From Chloroflexota bacterium (GTDB lineage Bacteria > Chloroflexota > Dehalococcoidia > SHYB01): a DNA stretch of 64,000 nucleotides. Below the pieces are notes generated by a model. That model was not told where the DNA came from. It worked only from the letters and a program-made list of their open reading frames with translations, and ran no database searches. The stretch spans positions 22,336 through 86,335 of the forward strand of contig VGPF01000006.1 of NCBI GenBank assembly GCA_016875535.1, given 5' to 3'. Shown piece by piece: positions 8,543 through 16,851 of this stretch. The translations under genes were made by a program, and so were the position numbers. The stretch's first letter is position 1. Every line of letters starts with the position of its first letter.

Positions 8543-10306
8543 ATGCCCTACCGTGATCTGCAACAGTTCGTGGCTGCCCTGGAGCGAGCCGGGGAGCTGA
8601 AGCGCGTCCGCGTTGAGGTGGACCCGGAGCTGGAAATCACCGAGATCGCCATCCGCCAGGTGCTCCAGAACGGTCCGGCCCTGCTCTTTGAAAAGGTCAA
8701 AGGCTCGCGCTACCCCCTGCTCATCAACGCCTTCGCCTCGCAGAAGCGCATCGAGATGGCCATCGGCAGGCCGCCGGCGGAGGTCGGCGCGCAGATCATC
8801 CATTTCATCGAAGAGCTCAACCCCCCTTCGCCCAAGACGCTCCTCCGCAACCGCAAGACCGTGCGGCTGCTGATGGCGGCGCGGCTCAAAAAGGCGCGCC
8901 GGGCCATCGCGCAAGAGGTCGTCGAACAGCCCAACCTGGAAGCATTGCCCGTCCTCAAGTGCTGGCCCGATGACGGCGGCCGCTTCTTCACCTTCTCGCC
9001 CACCCTCACCTACAACCCGGTGAACCGCCGCAGCAACTTCGGCCTCTACCGCCTTCAGATCTTCGATAAGGCCGCCACGGGCATGCACTGGCAGCTCGGC
9101 AAGGGCGGCGGCTACCACTACTTCGAAGCCGAACAGCAGGGTAAGCCCCTGGAGGCGGCAGTCGTGGTCGGCGGCGACCCGGCGCTGATGCTCTCCGCCA
9201 TCCTGCCTCTGCCGGAGGCGCTGGAGGAGATCGTCTTCAGCGGCCTGTTGCGGACAAAGCCTCTGCCCATGGTCCAGGCCAAGACCCTCAACATGCGCGT
9301 CCCCGCCAACGCCGAGTTCATTCTGGAGGGCAAGGTCCTCCCCGAGGAGCGGCGCATGGAAGGCCCCTTCGGCGACCACTTCGGCCACTACTCCAACGCC
9401 GCGCCCTTCCCCGTCTTCCACGTGAATACCGTCACGCGCCGTCGCGATCCCATCTACCCTGCCACCGTCGTCGGCAAGCCGCCACAAGAGGACCGCTGGA
9501 TGGGCGATGCCGCGCAGGAGTTCCTGAACCCCTTCCTCAAGCTCATCCGCCCTGAGGTCTCCGACCTCTGGGCCTACTACGAGGCGGGCTTCCACAACCT
9601 CCTCGTCGTCTCCGTCAGGTCGCGCTTCGCCAAGGAGCCCCTCAAGACGGCCCTCGGCCTCTTCGGCGAAGGCCAGCTCTCCCTCACCAAGTGCATCATC
9701 CTCGTCGGCCCCGGCGTGGACCCCCGTGACTTCACCGCCGTCCTCCGCGAGGTCCACAAGCACTTCAGCGCCGGGAACGACTTCCTCCTCCTGCCGCGGG
9801 TCCCCCTGGACACCCTGGATTTCACGAGCTTCAAGATGCACCTGGGCAGCAAGATGGCCCTGGATGCCACGCCCAAGGCCGGCGAGAACGGCGGCTCCTG
9901 GCCCTTCGATCCGCACTCCCTCGACCTGCGCCGCCTCGCGCCTGAAGTGACCGACTCCCGCCTGGTGGAGGAGACCCTTCTGGCGGTGAAGGTGCGCGGC
10001 GGCGGCAGCGACGTGGTCCGCCGCATCGCCTCCGCGCCGGAGGCGCGCGGCCTCAAGCTCATCGCGGCGGTGAGCGAGGATATCAACCTCAACGACCAGA
10101 CCAGCCTCCTGTGGGGTATCTTTACCCGCTTCGACCCGGCGCGCGACGCCTTCTTTCCGGAGATGCGCTTCGAAGGGGCGGCCCCGCTCTACCGCGGCCC
10201 CCTCGCCATAGACGCCACTTGGAAGCAGGGCTATCCCGCGCCCCTGCTGATGGACAGCGCAATCGTAGATAAGGTGAACAAACGATGGAACGCTTACTGG
10301 ACGTAG
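8543..10306 (+). CDS. ubiD: UbiD-family prenylated-FMN decarboxylase
   Basis: This 587-residue protein has the UbiD layout: an N-terminal alpha/beta part beginning YRDLQQFVAALE, a central prFMN-binding region and the conserved block MEGPFGDHFGHYSNAAPFPVF (Glu273), with Glu262 just upstream. It probably decarboxylates a naphthoate intermediate of menaquinone synthesis using the cofactor made by ubiX next door. The last 22 bp overlap the mqnE start, implying translational coupling. The length is slightly above typical E. coli UbiD (497), as for other MenD-independent menaquinone decarboxylases. Confidence 0.93.
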   Translation: MPYRDLQQFVAALERAGELKRVRVEVDPELEITEIAIRQVLQNGPALLFEKVKGSRYPLLINAFASQKRIEMAIGRPPAEVGAQIIHFIEELNPPSPKTLLRNRKTVRLLMAARLKKARRAIAQEVVEQPNLEALPVLKCWPDDGGRFFTFSPTLTYNPVNRRSNFGLYRLQIFDKAATGMHWQLGKGGGYHYFEAEQQGKPLEAAVVVGGDPALMLSAILPLPEALEEIVFSGLLRTKPLPMVQAKTLNMRVPANAEFILEGKVLPEERRMEGPFGDHFGHYSNAAPFPVFHVNTVTRRRDPIYPATVVGKPPQEDRWMGDAAQEFLNPFLKLIRPEVSDLWAYYEAGFHNLLVVSVRSRFAKEPLKTALGLFGEGQLSLTKCIILVGPGVDPRDFTAVLREVHKHFSAGNDFLLLPRVPLDTLDFTSFKMHLGSKMALDATPKAGENGGSWPFDPHSLDLRRLAPEVTDSRLVEETLLAVKVRGGGSDVVRRIASAPEARGLKLIAAVSEDINLNDQTSLLWGIFTRFDPARDAFFPEMRFEGAAPLYRGPLAIDATWKQGYPAPLLMDSAIVDKVNKRWNAYWT

Positions 10307-11391
10307 ACGGCGTCATCTTCCGCGATGAGTCCCTCCTCCCCATCTGGGAGAAGGTGCGCGCGGGCAAGCGCATCACCGTGGAGGACGGCGTCAAGCTCTA
10401 CCGCTCGCCCGATTTCATCGCCGTCGGCGGCATGGCTGACTGGGCCAAGCGCCGGAAGTCCGGCGATAACGTCTACTTCGTCTTCAACCGCCAGGTGAAC
10501 CCCACGAACCTCTGCGTCCTCTCCTGCAAGTTCTGCGACTTCGCCGCCAAGCCGGGCGATACGCACGCCTACGAGCTCTCCATGGAGGAGATGCTCGATT
10601 CCCTCCATGAGGAGATGACCGAAGTCCACATCGTCGGCGGCCACCATCCCACCTGGCCCTTCGAAAAGTACGTCGAGATCGTGGCGGCCATCCACAAGCG
10701 CTTCCCCAAGATGCAGATCAAGGCCTTCACCGCCGCTGAATGGGACTACTTCGAAAAGCGGTGGAAGGTCCCCGTGAAGGAGGCGATGCTGCGTATGAAG
10801 GAGGCCGGCCTCCAGACACTCCCCGGCGGCGGCGCAGAGGTCTTTTCCGACCGCGTCCGCAAGGAGCTCTTCCCCGGCAAGGCCGGCTGGAAGCGCTGGA
10901 TCGAGATCCACCAGACGGCCCACCGCCTGGGCATCCCCTCCAACTCCACGATGCTCTACGGCCACATCGAGACCATCGAAGAGCGCGTCACCCACATGGA
11001 CATCCTCCGCAAGGCCCAGGACGAAACGGGCGGCTTCCAGGTCTTCATCCCCCTGGAGTACCAGATCGGCGATACCCACCTCGTGGCCCGCCAGGCCTCC
11101 GCCATAGACAACCTGCGCACCATCGCCGTCTCCCGCCTGATGCTGGACAACTTCAAGCACATCAAGGCCTACTGGGTCATGATGAGCGAAGAGGCCGCCG
11201 ATATGGCGCTGAACTTCGGCGCCGACGATATGGACGGCACCATCGGCAAGGAGCGCATCGCCCACGCCGCTAAGGCCGCCAGCCCCATCGGCCTCGTCCG
11301 CGAACACCTGGTGGAGCTGATCAAGGACGCCGGGAAGGTCCCCGTTGAGAGAGATGCCTTGTATAACACGGTGAAGGTGTACAGGAACTAG
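10285..11391 (+). CDS. mqnE: Aminofutalosine synthase (radical SAM)
   Basis: This 368-residue radical-SAM enzyme has the 4Fe-4S motif CVLSCKFC at Cys77, Cys81 and Cys84, followed by DFAAKPGD. Further blocks (VGGHHPTWPFE, LPGGGAEVFSDRVR, STMLYGH, IPLEYQ) are those of MqnE. The enzyme joins 3-[(1-carboxyvinyl)oxy]benzoate to SAM-derived adenosyl to give aminofutalosine, the second step of the futalosine pathway. It overlaps ubiD by 22 bp. Its last codons contain one copy of an 11-bp direct repeat (11379-11389) that recurs at 12062-12072. Confidence 0.95.
   Translation: MERLLDVDGVIFRDESLLPIWEKVRAGKRITVEDGVKLYRSPDFIAVGGMADWAKRRKSGDNVYFVFNRQVNPTNLCVLSCKFCDFAAKPGDTHAYELSMEEMLDSLHEEMTEVHIVGGHHPTWPFEKYVEIVAAIHKRFPKMQIKAFTAAEWDYFEKRWKVPVKEAMLRMKEAGLQTLPGGGAEVFSDRVRKELFPGKAGWKRWIEIHQTAHRLGIPSNSTMLYGHIETIEERVTHMDILRKAQDETGGFQVFIPLEYQIGDTHLVARQASAIDNLRTIAVSRLMLDNFKHIKAYWVMMSEEAADMALNFGADDMDGTIGKERIAHAAKAASPIGLVREHLVELIKDAGKVPVERDALYNTVKVYRN
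11379..11389 (+). repeat. Left copy of an 11-bp direct repeat flanking the inserted gene
   Basis: GTACAGGAACT within the last codons of mqnE; identical to 12062-12072. The two copies bracket a roughly 680-bp lower-GC insert. Confidence 0.7.
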
Positions 11392-11435
11392 GGCTGAGAA
11401 TTGAGGAGCAAGAGAATAAAAAAACGAGAATACGG

Positions 11436-12131
11436 ATGCCAGAGACAACCAAAAGAAGCGGAGAAACCTTAACTATTGCCCAGTTCGCAGCGGAAATAGG
11501 CTACTGGTACGACCAATATAAAAAGACTGCCTACTATGTGGGCGATGTACAGCGGAATATACCCGGATCTCCTGTTATTGAGGAGTATCTAAGTGCAAAA
11601 GCGAAGAAAGTAGGGTATCTCGATCTTGGTGATTTGAAGATGCTAGCCCTGTGGGGAGGCGACGAACGTGGCAGAGCAAAGCACGTAGAAGGAAAGAACA
11701 CCCCTTCCGCGGCAATATATGCAACCAAATCAGCAATGAGCCACCTCAATAATCCAGATGTCGCCCTGAGAAAACTCCTTTGCCTCAAGCAGTGGGGGCT
11801 TTCCTACGCAAGCAAAACGCTTAGGTTTATCGATCCCTTAGAGTATGGAGCATTGGATAGCTGGATAAGAAAAGCAACTGAATCAATCATTGGCCAAATT
11901 CGAGACGGAGATGAGAACTCAATGGTGCGAGGCTATTTGCGCTTTATAGACCTGTGCAAGCGGATACAAAAATTAGCTGTCGCACAGAACCCTAGAAATC
12001 CCGAAACTGCAGGTGTTTGGTTCATAGCCGACATCGAAGATGCCCTGTACGAATTCGCCAGGTACAGGAACTTAATTAACGATGGTCTAACGAATGCCAA
12101 TCAACATCGGCCTCATGCCCTACCTCAATAG
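11436..12131 (+). CDS. Unassigned low-GC gene inserted in the menaquinone operon
   Basis: This encodes 231 residues with no menaquinone-related motif. Composition falls to about 45-48% GC between neighbours above 60%. The stretch LRKLLCLKQWGLSYASKTLRFIDPLEYGALDSWIRKA resembles, by eye, the helix-hairpin-helix segment (G--YASK-L-F--P----LDS-V) of OGG/HhH-GPD DNA glycosylase-fold proteins found in defence and repair cargo; this is a tentative inference. Its 3' end overlaps mqnA by 38 bp in another frame, so the original end of the foreign gene may have been replaced at the junction. It lies between mqnE and mqnA, where no futalosine enzyme belongs. Confidence 0.65.
   Translation: MPETTKRSGETLTIAQFAAEIGYWYDQYKKTAYYVGDVQRNIPGSPVIEEYLSAKAKKVGYLDLGDLKMLALWGGDERGRAKHVEGKNTPSAAIYATKSAMSHLNNPDVALRKLLCLKQWGLSYASKTLRFIDPLEYGALDSWIRKATESIIGQIRDGDENSMVRGYLRFIDLCKRIQKLAVAQNPRNPETAGVWFIADIEDALYEFARYRNLINDGLTNANQHRPHALPQ
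12062..12072 (+). repeat. Right copy of the 11-bp direct repeat
   Basis: GTACAGGAACT, identical to 11379-11389, located 22 bp before the mqnA ATG. In both places it encodes Tyr-Arg-Asn. Confidence 0.7.
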
Positions 12132-12867
12132 CGTCGTCTTCTACCAGCGCATGCAGGGCGAGCCCTTCCACCTTGTCCCCCTGGTGCCGACGGCCATGGC
12201 CAAGGCCGCCCGCGAAGGGCGCATCGTCGCCGGCCCTGTGCCGCTCCTGGACGCCCTGGCCCTGGAGCCTGCCTGGGAGCGCCTCGGCGATTTCTGTATC
12301 GCCACCAAAAAGAAGGCCTTCAGCATCCTTCTCTTCTCCTCCGTCCCCGTGGAGCAGCTGCACGGCAAGCGCATCGGCGTGACCGACGAGACATCGTCCT
12401 CGGCGCGCCTCCTGCGCATCCTCCTGCGCAACTATTGGAAGGTGACGCCCTCGCATTACGTGGGGCTGAAGGACGAGTCGGAGGCCCACCTCCTCATTGG
12501 CGACGGGGCTCTCAAGGCGCGCAAGGGCGTCCCCGGGCACCCCTTCGCCTATGACCTCGGCGAAGTCTGGCACCGGTGGACCGGCCTCCCCTTCGTCTTT
12601 GCCACCTGGGTCGTCCGCAAGGACGTCCCCAGGGCCGAGCGCAACGCCACCGACCTTGCCCTGCGCATGGGCCTCACCATCGGCATCGCCAACCTGCCCG
12701 ATGTGCGCAGCGGCCGCCCCGATCTCAATATGACCCCCGCCGAGGTGCGCGAGTATCTCGAAGGCTTCGACTACGTTCTCGGCCCCGGCGAAAAGCAGGC
12801 CATCGAACGCTTCACAAAGCTCGTTGCGGAGCTGCCGAAAGAGGAGAGCCAAGCGGCGCACACGTAG
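12094..12867 (+). CDS. mqnA: Chorismate dehydratase
   Basis: This 257-residue protein has the MqnA/MqnD periplasmic-binding-like fold, starting INIGLMPYLNSVVFY and containing KRIGVTDETSSSARLLRILL. MqnA dehydrates chorismate to 3-[(1-carboxyvinyl)oxy]benzoate, the first committed step of futalosine-route menaquinone synthesis. The N-terminus (PYLNS rather than SPCPND) and the neighbours mqnE and mqnC favour MqnA over MqnD. Its 5' end overlaps the foreign gene by 38 bp. The TAG stop at 12865-12867 lies inside a GTAGGGGCG repeat. Confidence 0.93.
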   Translation: MPINIGLMPYLNSVVFYQRMQGEPFHLVPLVPTAMAKAAREGRIVAGPVPLLDALALEPAWERLGDFCIATKKKAFSILLFSSVPVEQLHGKRIGVTDETSSSARLLRILLRNYWKVTPSHYVGLKDESEAHLLIGDGALKARKGVPGHPFAYDLGEVWHRWTGLPFVFATWVVRKDVPRAERNATDLALRMGLTIGIANLPDVRSGRPDLNMTPAEVREYLEGFDYVLGPGEKQAIERFTKLVAELPKEESQAAHT

Positions 12868-12888
12868 GGGCGTGCCTCAGGCGCACCC
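12864..12888. repeat. GTAGGGGCG stop-codon repeat, mqnA
   Basis: GTAGGGGCG provides the mqnA stop codon and is followed by the imperfect hairpin GCGTGCC-TCA-GGCGCAC. Confidence 0.65.
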
Positions 12889-12903
12889 GTCAGGAGACAC
12901 CAC

Positions 12904-14049
12904 ATGCGTGACATCATCAAGGCAAAAGTCGAACGCGGCGAGCGCATCACCACGGAGGAGGGCCTCTGGCTCCTCACCAATGCTAACCTTCAAGACCTGG
13001 CCGCCTTCGCCAGCCTATGGCGCTTCCGCCACAACCCGCAGCCGTACGTCACCTTCGTCGTGGACACCAACCTCAACTACACCAACGTCTGCGACGCCTA
13101 TTGCACCTTCTGCGCCTTCTACCGCACCGAAGGCCACAAAGAGGCCTACACCTACACCGTGGACGAGATGCTCGTGAAGCTCGGCGAAGCTCTCAAGAAG
13201 GGCGTCACCACCGTTCTCCTGCAGGGCGGCCTGAATCCTAAACTGCCCTTGGAATACTACGAAGAGCTCGTCCGCCGCAGCATAGAGACCTACCCCAACC
13301 TGCACACCCACTTCTTCTCCGCGCCCGAGATCCAAAAGATGTCTCAGGTCTCCGGCCTTCCTCTCCGCGAGGTGCTCCAGCGCCTCCACAAGGCCGGCCT
13401 TCGCTCTCTCCCCGGCGGCGGCGCCGAGGTCCTCTCGGATCGCGTCAAGCACAAGGTGAGCCGCCTCTTCCCCAAGGGCAACGTGAAGAGCTGGATAGAC
13501 GTACACCGGGAGGCCCACCAAGTCGGCATCAAGTCCACCGCCACCATGATGTACGGCCACCTGGACACCGATGAGGACATCATCGAGCACCTCGACCACA
13601 TCCGGAAGCTGGAGGACGAGGCTCCCGGCTTCACCGCCTTTGTCCCCTGGAGCTTCAGCAAGGGCAACAGCGCCCTCTCCAAGAAGGTGAAGGAAGAGGC
13701 CGGCCCCACGAAATATCTTCGCGTCATCGCCGCCTCGCGCATCTTCCTGGATAACTTCCAGCACATCCAGGCCTCCTGGTTCTCCGAAGGCAAAAAGACC
13801 GGCGAGGTGGCCCTCCACTTCGGCGGCGACGACTTCGGCGGCACTCTCTTCGATGAGAACGTGATGCTCGCCTCAGGCTTCTACAACCGCACCACCGTGG
13901 ACGAGGTGGTGCAGATGATCCGCGAGGCAGGCTTCAAGCCTGCCCAGCGCACGACGCTCTACGAAATCATCCGCCGATGGGAAGACGAAGAGAAGGTGAA
14001 GCCGAAGACGCGGATACCGGTCCAAGCAACGGCGAAAGCCGGGAGCTAA
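12904..14049 (+). CDS. mqnC: Cyclic dehypoxanthine futalosine synthase (radical SAM)
   Basis: This 381-residue radical-SAM enzyme carries the cluster motif CDAYCTFCAFYR (Cys63, Cys67, Cys70). LLQGGLNPKLPLEYY, SLPGGGAEVLSDRVK and FVPWSFSKGNSALS match MqnC. It cyclises dehypoxanthine futalosine to the spiro intermediate of menaquinone synthesis. It is the last gene of the operon and paralogous to mqnE. Neither an MqnB-type hydrolase nor MqnD is in the window, so the route must be completed from elsewhere. Confidence 0.95.
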   Translation: MRDIIKAKVERGERITTEEGLWLLTNANLQDLAAFASLWRFRHNPQPYVTFVVDTNLNYTNVCDAYCTFCAFYRTEGHKEAYTYTVDEMLVKLGEALKKGVTTVLLQGGLNPKLPLEYYEELVRRSIETYPNLHTHFFSAPEIQKMSQVSGLPLREVLQRLHKAGLRSLPGGGAEVLSDRVKHKVSRLFPKGNVKSWIDVHREAHQVGIKSTATMMYGHLDTDEDIIEHLDHIRKLEDEAPGFTAFVPWSFSKGNSALSKKVKEEAGPTKYLRVIAASRIFLDNFQHIQASWFSEGKKTGEVALHFGGDDFGGTLFDENVMLASGFYNRTTVDEVVQMIREAGFKPAQRTTLYEIIRRWEDEEKVKPKTRIPVQATAKAGS

Positions 14050-14058
14050 GCCTGCGCC

Positions 14059-15117
14059 CTAAAACCCCAGCTTCAGGATGTCATACCCCGTCAATTCGGT
14101 GATGCGCTTGTTCATCGCCGCCAGGTAGTCCCACGTCACCTTGCCCGCCTGGGCAGACTTGCTCAGCCCCGTCAGCGCGATCCGCAGCGTCGCGTCGTCA
14201 ATCATCTCCCCCGTCTGCGGGTCCGCGATGGCGCCGCCGCCCTTCGACTGGGCATACTCCAGCACGCGCTTATAGTCATTCGTCTCTTTGTCCGTGGGCG
14301 TATAGCACTCCGCCGCGATCGCCGCCTGGGCGGGGTGGATCACCCACGTCCCGTCCATGCCGACGGCCGCCGACCACTGGTTCTTCTCCCGCAGCCCCTG
14401 CTCGATCTTCTTCACCGCCTCCGGGCTGTCGCTCTTCTGCGGCAAGCGGATATAGACGTTGTCTATCGCATGGAGCCCGTGGGCCTTCGCCGCGATAACC
14501 GTCTGCTGTTTGGCATACGCGAAGTTCATATGCTGATCGTCAATGATCTTCGGCGTGCCGATGAACGATGAGAAATCGGCGATGCCGAAGACCAGGCCCG
14601 CGCCCCGGCCTGAGCGCTGCAGCACCTCGCCGATGGCGTCCGCCTTCAGCAGAGCGTTCGGCGTCTCGATCAGTGCCTCCACCTGCACCTTCCGCGACCA
14701 GCCGAAGGCCTTCTCGCAAAAGGTCAGCACGTCGCAGGCGTAGCGGCTCTCCTCATCGCTGAACGATTTCGGCAGAATGATGCCGTCGAACTTGTCCACG
14801 GCGTGGCGCATCATGTACTCCATGTCCTGCTCGAAGAACGCCGACTTGGCATTGTTCGGCCGCCACGTCACCACCTTGTTCCCAAAGTCCAACGTGCTGA
14901 AGGCCTCCGCCAGCGCCTTGCGCACCGGCGGCCCCTTCAGGTCAAAGGCGCAGGCGTCCTCCATATCGCCCATGATGTGGTCCACCGGCGCCTTCGCCGC
15001 GCTCTTGCTCATCTTGAGCGAATCGGCGTTCTTATCGGTAAGCACATCGCGAGATATGCCGGGGTAGGTCAGCTCGGTGCGTGGAATGACGACGCGGTTG
15101 CCGGAGAGTCGGAACAT
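14059..15117 (-). CDS. HpcH/HpaI (CitE-like) CoA-ester lyase family protein
   Basis: This 352-residue protein has the CitE/malyl-CoA lyase barrel pattern: RTELTYPG near the N-terminus, DHIMGDMEDACAF (metal-binding acidic residues), VEALIETPNALLKADAI, and GIADFSSFIG. Relatives cleave malyl-CoA, methylmalyl-CoA or citryl-CoA, or act as thioesterases in C-C bond metabolism. At 352 residues it is longer than classical CitE (about 290), with a C-terminal extension like malyl-CoA lyases. It is convergent with mqnC with a 9-bp gap. The substrate is not resolvable. Confidence 0.85.
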   Translation of the reverse strand: MFRLSGNRVVIPRTELTYPGISRDVLTDKNADSLKMSKSAAKAPVDHIMGDMEDACAFDLKGPPVRKALAEAFSTLDFGNKVVTWRPNNAKSAFFEQDMEYMMRHAVDKFDGIILPKSFSDEESRYACDVLTFCEKAFGWSRKVQVEALIETPNALLKADAIGEVLQRSGRGAGLVFGIADFSSFIGTPKIIDDQHMNFAYAKQQTVIAAKAHGLHAIDNVYIRLPQKSDSPEAVKKIEQGLREKNQWSAAVGMDGTWVIHPAQAAIAAECYTPTDKETNDYKRVLEYAQSKGGGAIADPQTGEMIDDATLRIALTGLSKSAQAGKVTWDYLAAMNKRITELTGYDILKLGF

Positions 15118-15311
15118 GGGTGACTGCCTTTCGGGGTGAAGTGCGGCAGATAGATTACCCTATCGAGGGCGCCGGGAACACCCCCTGCGTCTGGAGAAGG
15201 GATACACATCGGGATGCAGGCCGCCGAAGCCGTTAGAAAGCGCCCCGCTTGCCTACCGGCCTGGCAGCAGGCAAGATATGGCCGTCCAACGCCATAGGAG
15301 GGGTATCCGCC

Positions 15312-15836
15312 ATGCTGTGGGCCATCGTCATCCCGATCGTCGTCATCGTCGCGGTCCCCGCCGTCATCTACCTCATCGGCTCCCGCCTGCCAGTCAAGCA
15401 CACCGCGACGGTGCGCGGGCAGATCAAGGCCCAACCTGCCGAAGTCTGGGCCATCATCACCGATTTCCCGGGCCAGACCAGGTGGCGCAAAGGCCTCAAG
15501 AAGGTCGAGCGCTCAGCCGATAAGAGCGGCCATGAGGTCTGGCTGGAGGACGGCAAGCGCGAAGGGAAGCTGCTCTTGGAAACCATGCAAGCAGAACCCC
15601 CAAAACTCCTTGTGCGCCGCATCGCCAATGAAAAGCTCCCTTTCGGCGGCGGCTGGGCCATCGAGCTGGCACAGGCCGGCTTCGGCACCCTCGTCATCGT
15701 CACCGAGAACGGCGAAGTCTACAACCCCATCTTCCGCTTCTTCTCCCGCTTCGTCATGGACCAGTCCGCCACCATCCGAAACTACCTCGCCAACCTTGAG
15801 GCCTACGTGGACAAGCTGAACGCCGAGAAAAAGTAG
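15312..15836 (+). CDS. Membrane-anchored SRPBCC (START-like) family protein
   Basis: The ATG at 15312 follows GGAGGGG at 15297-15303 and gives 174 residues; upstream in-frame codons lack a good ribosome site. An N-terminal hydrophobic helix (MLWAIVIPIVVIVAVPAVIYLIG) anchors a domain starting HTATVRGQIKAQPAEVWAIITDFPGQTRWRKGLKKVE, the usual polyketide-cyclase/START-like opening in which a hydrophobic pocket binds lipids or cyclic ligands. The stop codon lies inside a GTAGGGGCG repeat. The ligand is unknown. Confidence 0.8.
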   Translation: MLWAIVIPIVVIVAVPAVIYLIGSRLPVKHTATVRGQIKAQPAEVWAIITDFPGQTRWRKGLKKVERSADKSGHEVWLEDGKREGKLLLETMQAEPPKLLVRRIANEKLPFGGGWAIELAQAGFGTLVIVTENGEVYNPIFRFFSRFVMDQSATIRNYLANLEAYVDKLNAEKK

Positions 15837-15855
15837 GGGCGCGGGGCACGCGCCC
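15833..15855. repeat. GTAGGGGCG stop-codon repeat, SRPBCC gene
   Basis: Supplies the TAG of the preceding gene and continues as a GC-rich inverted repeat (GGGCGCG/CGCGCCC). Positions 15831-15855 are identical over 25 bases to 24345-24369 downstream of dapL. Confidence 0.75.
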
Positions 15856-15894
15856 TCCAGAGCGCCTCACGCCCTCTGCTTTCCTCCCACCCCA

Positions 15895-16737
15895 ATGCCC
15901 CCTAAATCCCAGGTCGTCCTCATCACCGGCGCCACCCGCGGCATCGGGCGCGTGGCCGCCCTCCACATGGCCCAACGGGGCCACCGCATCATCGCCACCG
16001 GGCGCAGCCGCGAGCTCCTCGAAAGCCTGGCGGCAGAGGCCAAGGCCCGCTCACTGCCCGTCACCACCGGTGCCATGGACGTGACCGATGATGGAGCCGT
16101 CCAAAGCGTCATCCAACAGTCCCTGCGCGATTTCGGGCGCATAGACGCCCTAGTAAACAACGCCGGCTACGGCCTTTGGGGGCCTATCGAAGAGCTGGAG
16201 CTCGACGAACTCCGCGCCGTTTTCGAAACCAACCTCTTCGCCGTCGTGCGCGTCAGCCAGGCCGTCATCCCCCAGATGCGGGAGCAAAAGTCCGGCGTCA
16301 TCGTGAACGTCGGCTCCATGGCGGGCCAGTTCACCATGCCCGCCAACGGCGCCTACGCCGCCACCAAGTACGCCTTGGAGGCCGTCAGCCGCGCCATGCA
16401 CATCGAGCTCGCCCACGCCGGCATCCGCGTCACCCTCATCGAGCCCGGCGTCTTCCAGACGGACTTCCACAAGAACGTTGTCGTGGGCAGGCGCGTGATG
16501 CAGCCCGGCTCGCCGAACTTCGAGCGTACCGTTCGCCTGCGCACCAAGCCTCCTGTGGAGAGCCGCTTGCGCGCCGACCCCATCCGCGTCGCCTGGCGGA
16601 TTCGCCAGGCGATAGAGGCCAGGGGCGTGAGAGCGCGCTACGCCACTGGCCTGGATGCCCACGTCGGGAAGTACGCCGCGCGCTATGCGCCGGACTGGCT
16701 AGTGGACTTCATCCTCAAGAAGGCCCTGCGCTGGTAG
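15895..16737 (+). CDS. Short-chain dehydrogenase/reductase
   Basis: A classical SDR of 280 residues: cofactor motif TGATRGIG at 11-18, NNAG at 88-91, and catalytic Ser141, Tyr154 and Lys158 (YAATK). Arg at 36 and 38 in the ATGRSRE loop suggest NADP(H) preference. A longer C-terminal helix than in minimal SDRs (about 250 residues) resembles retinol-dehydrogenase-like members. It is followed by a 110-bp gap and the matrixin gene. The substrate is unknown. Confidence 0.9.
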   Translation: MPPKSQVVLITGATRGIGRVAALHMAQRGHRIIATGRSRELLESLAAEAKARSLPVTTGAMDVTDDGAVQSVIQQSLRDFGRIDALVNNAGYGLWGPIEELELDELRAVFETNLFAVVRVSQAVIPQMREQKSGVIVNVGSMAGQFTMPANGAYAATKYALEAVSRAMHIELAHAGIRVTLIEPGVFQTDFHKNVVVGRRVMQPGSPNFERTVRLRTKPPVESRLRADPIRVAWRIRQAIEARGVRARYATGLDAHVGKYAARYAPDWLVDFILKKALRW

Positions 16738-16851
16738 GCCGTCACATTCCCTAACCGATTCCAAACCTGGGCATCAAACATCGCTATTGCACGCAGTATT
16801 ACAATTACGTCAACTCGACTCACTCATAGGCATACCTAGGGGGTGCTACCT

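Noticed and set aside
8405..9916. A 503-codon open frame on the minus strand
   Set aside because: Shadow of ubiD in a high-GC region; the plus strand encodes all UbiD blocks.
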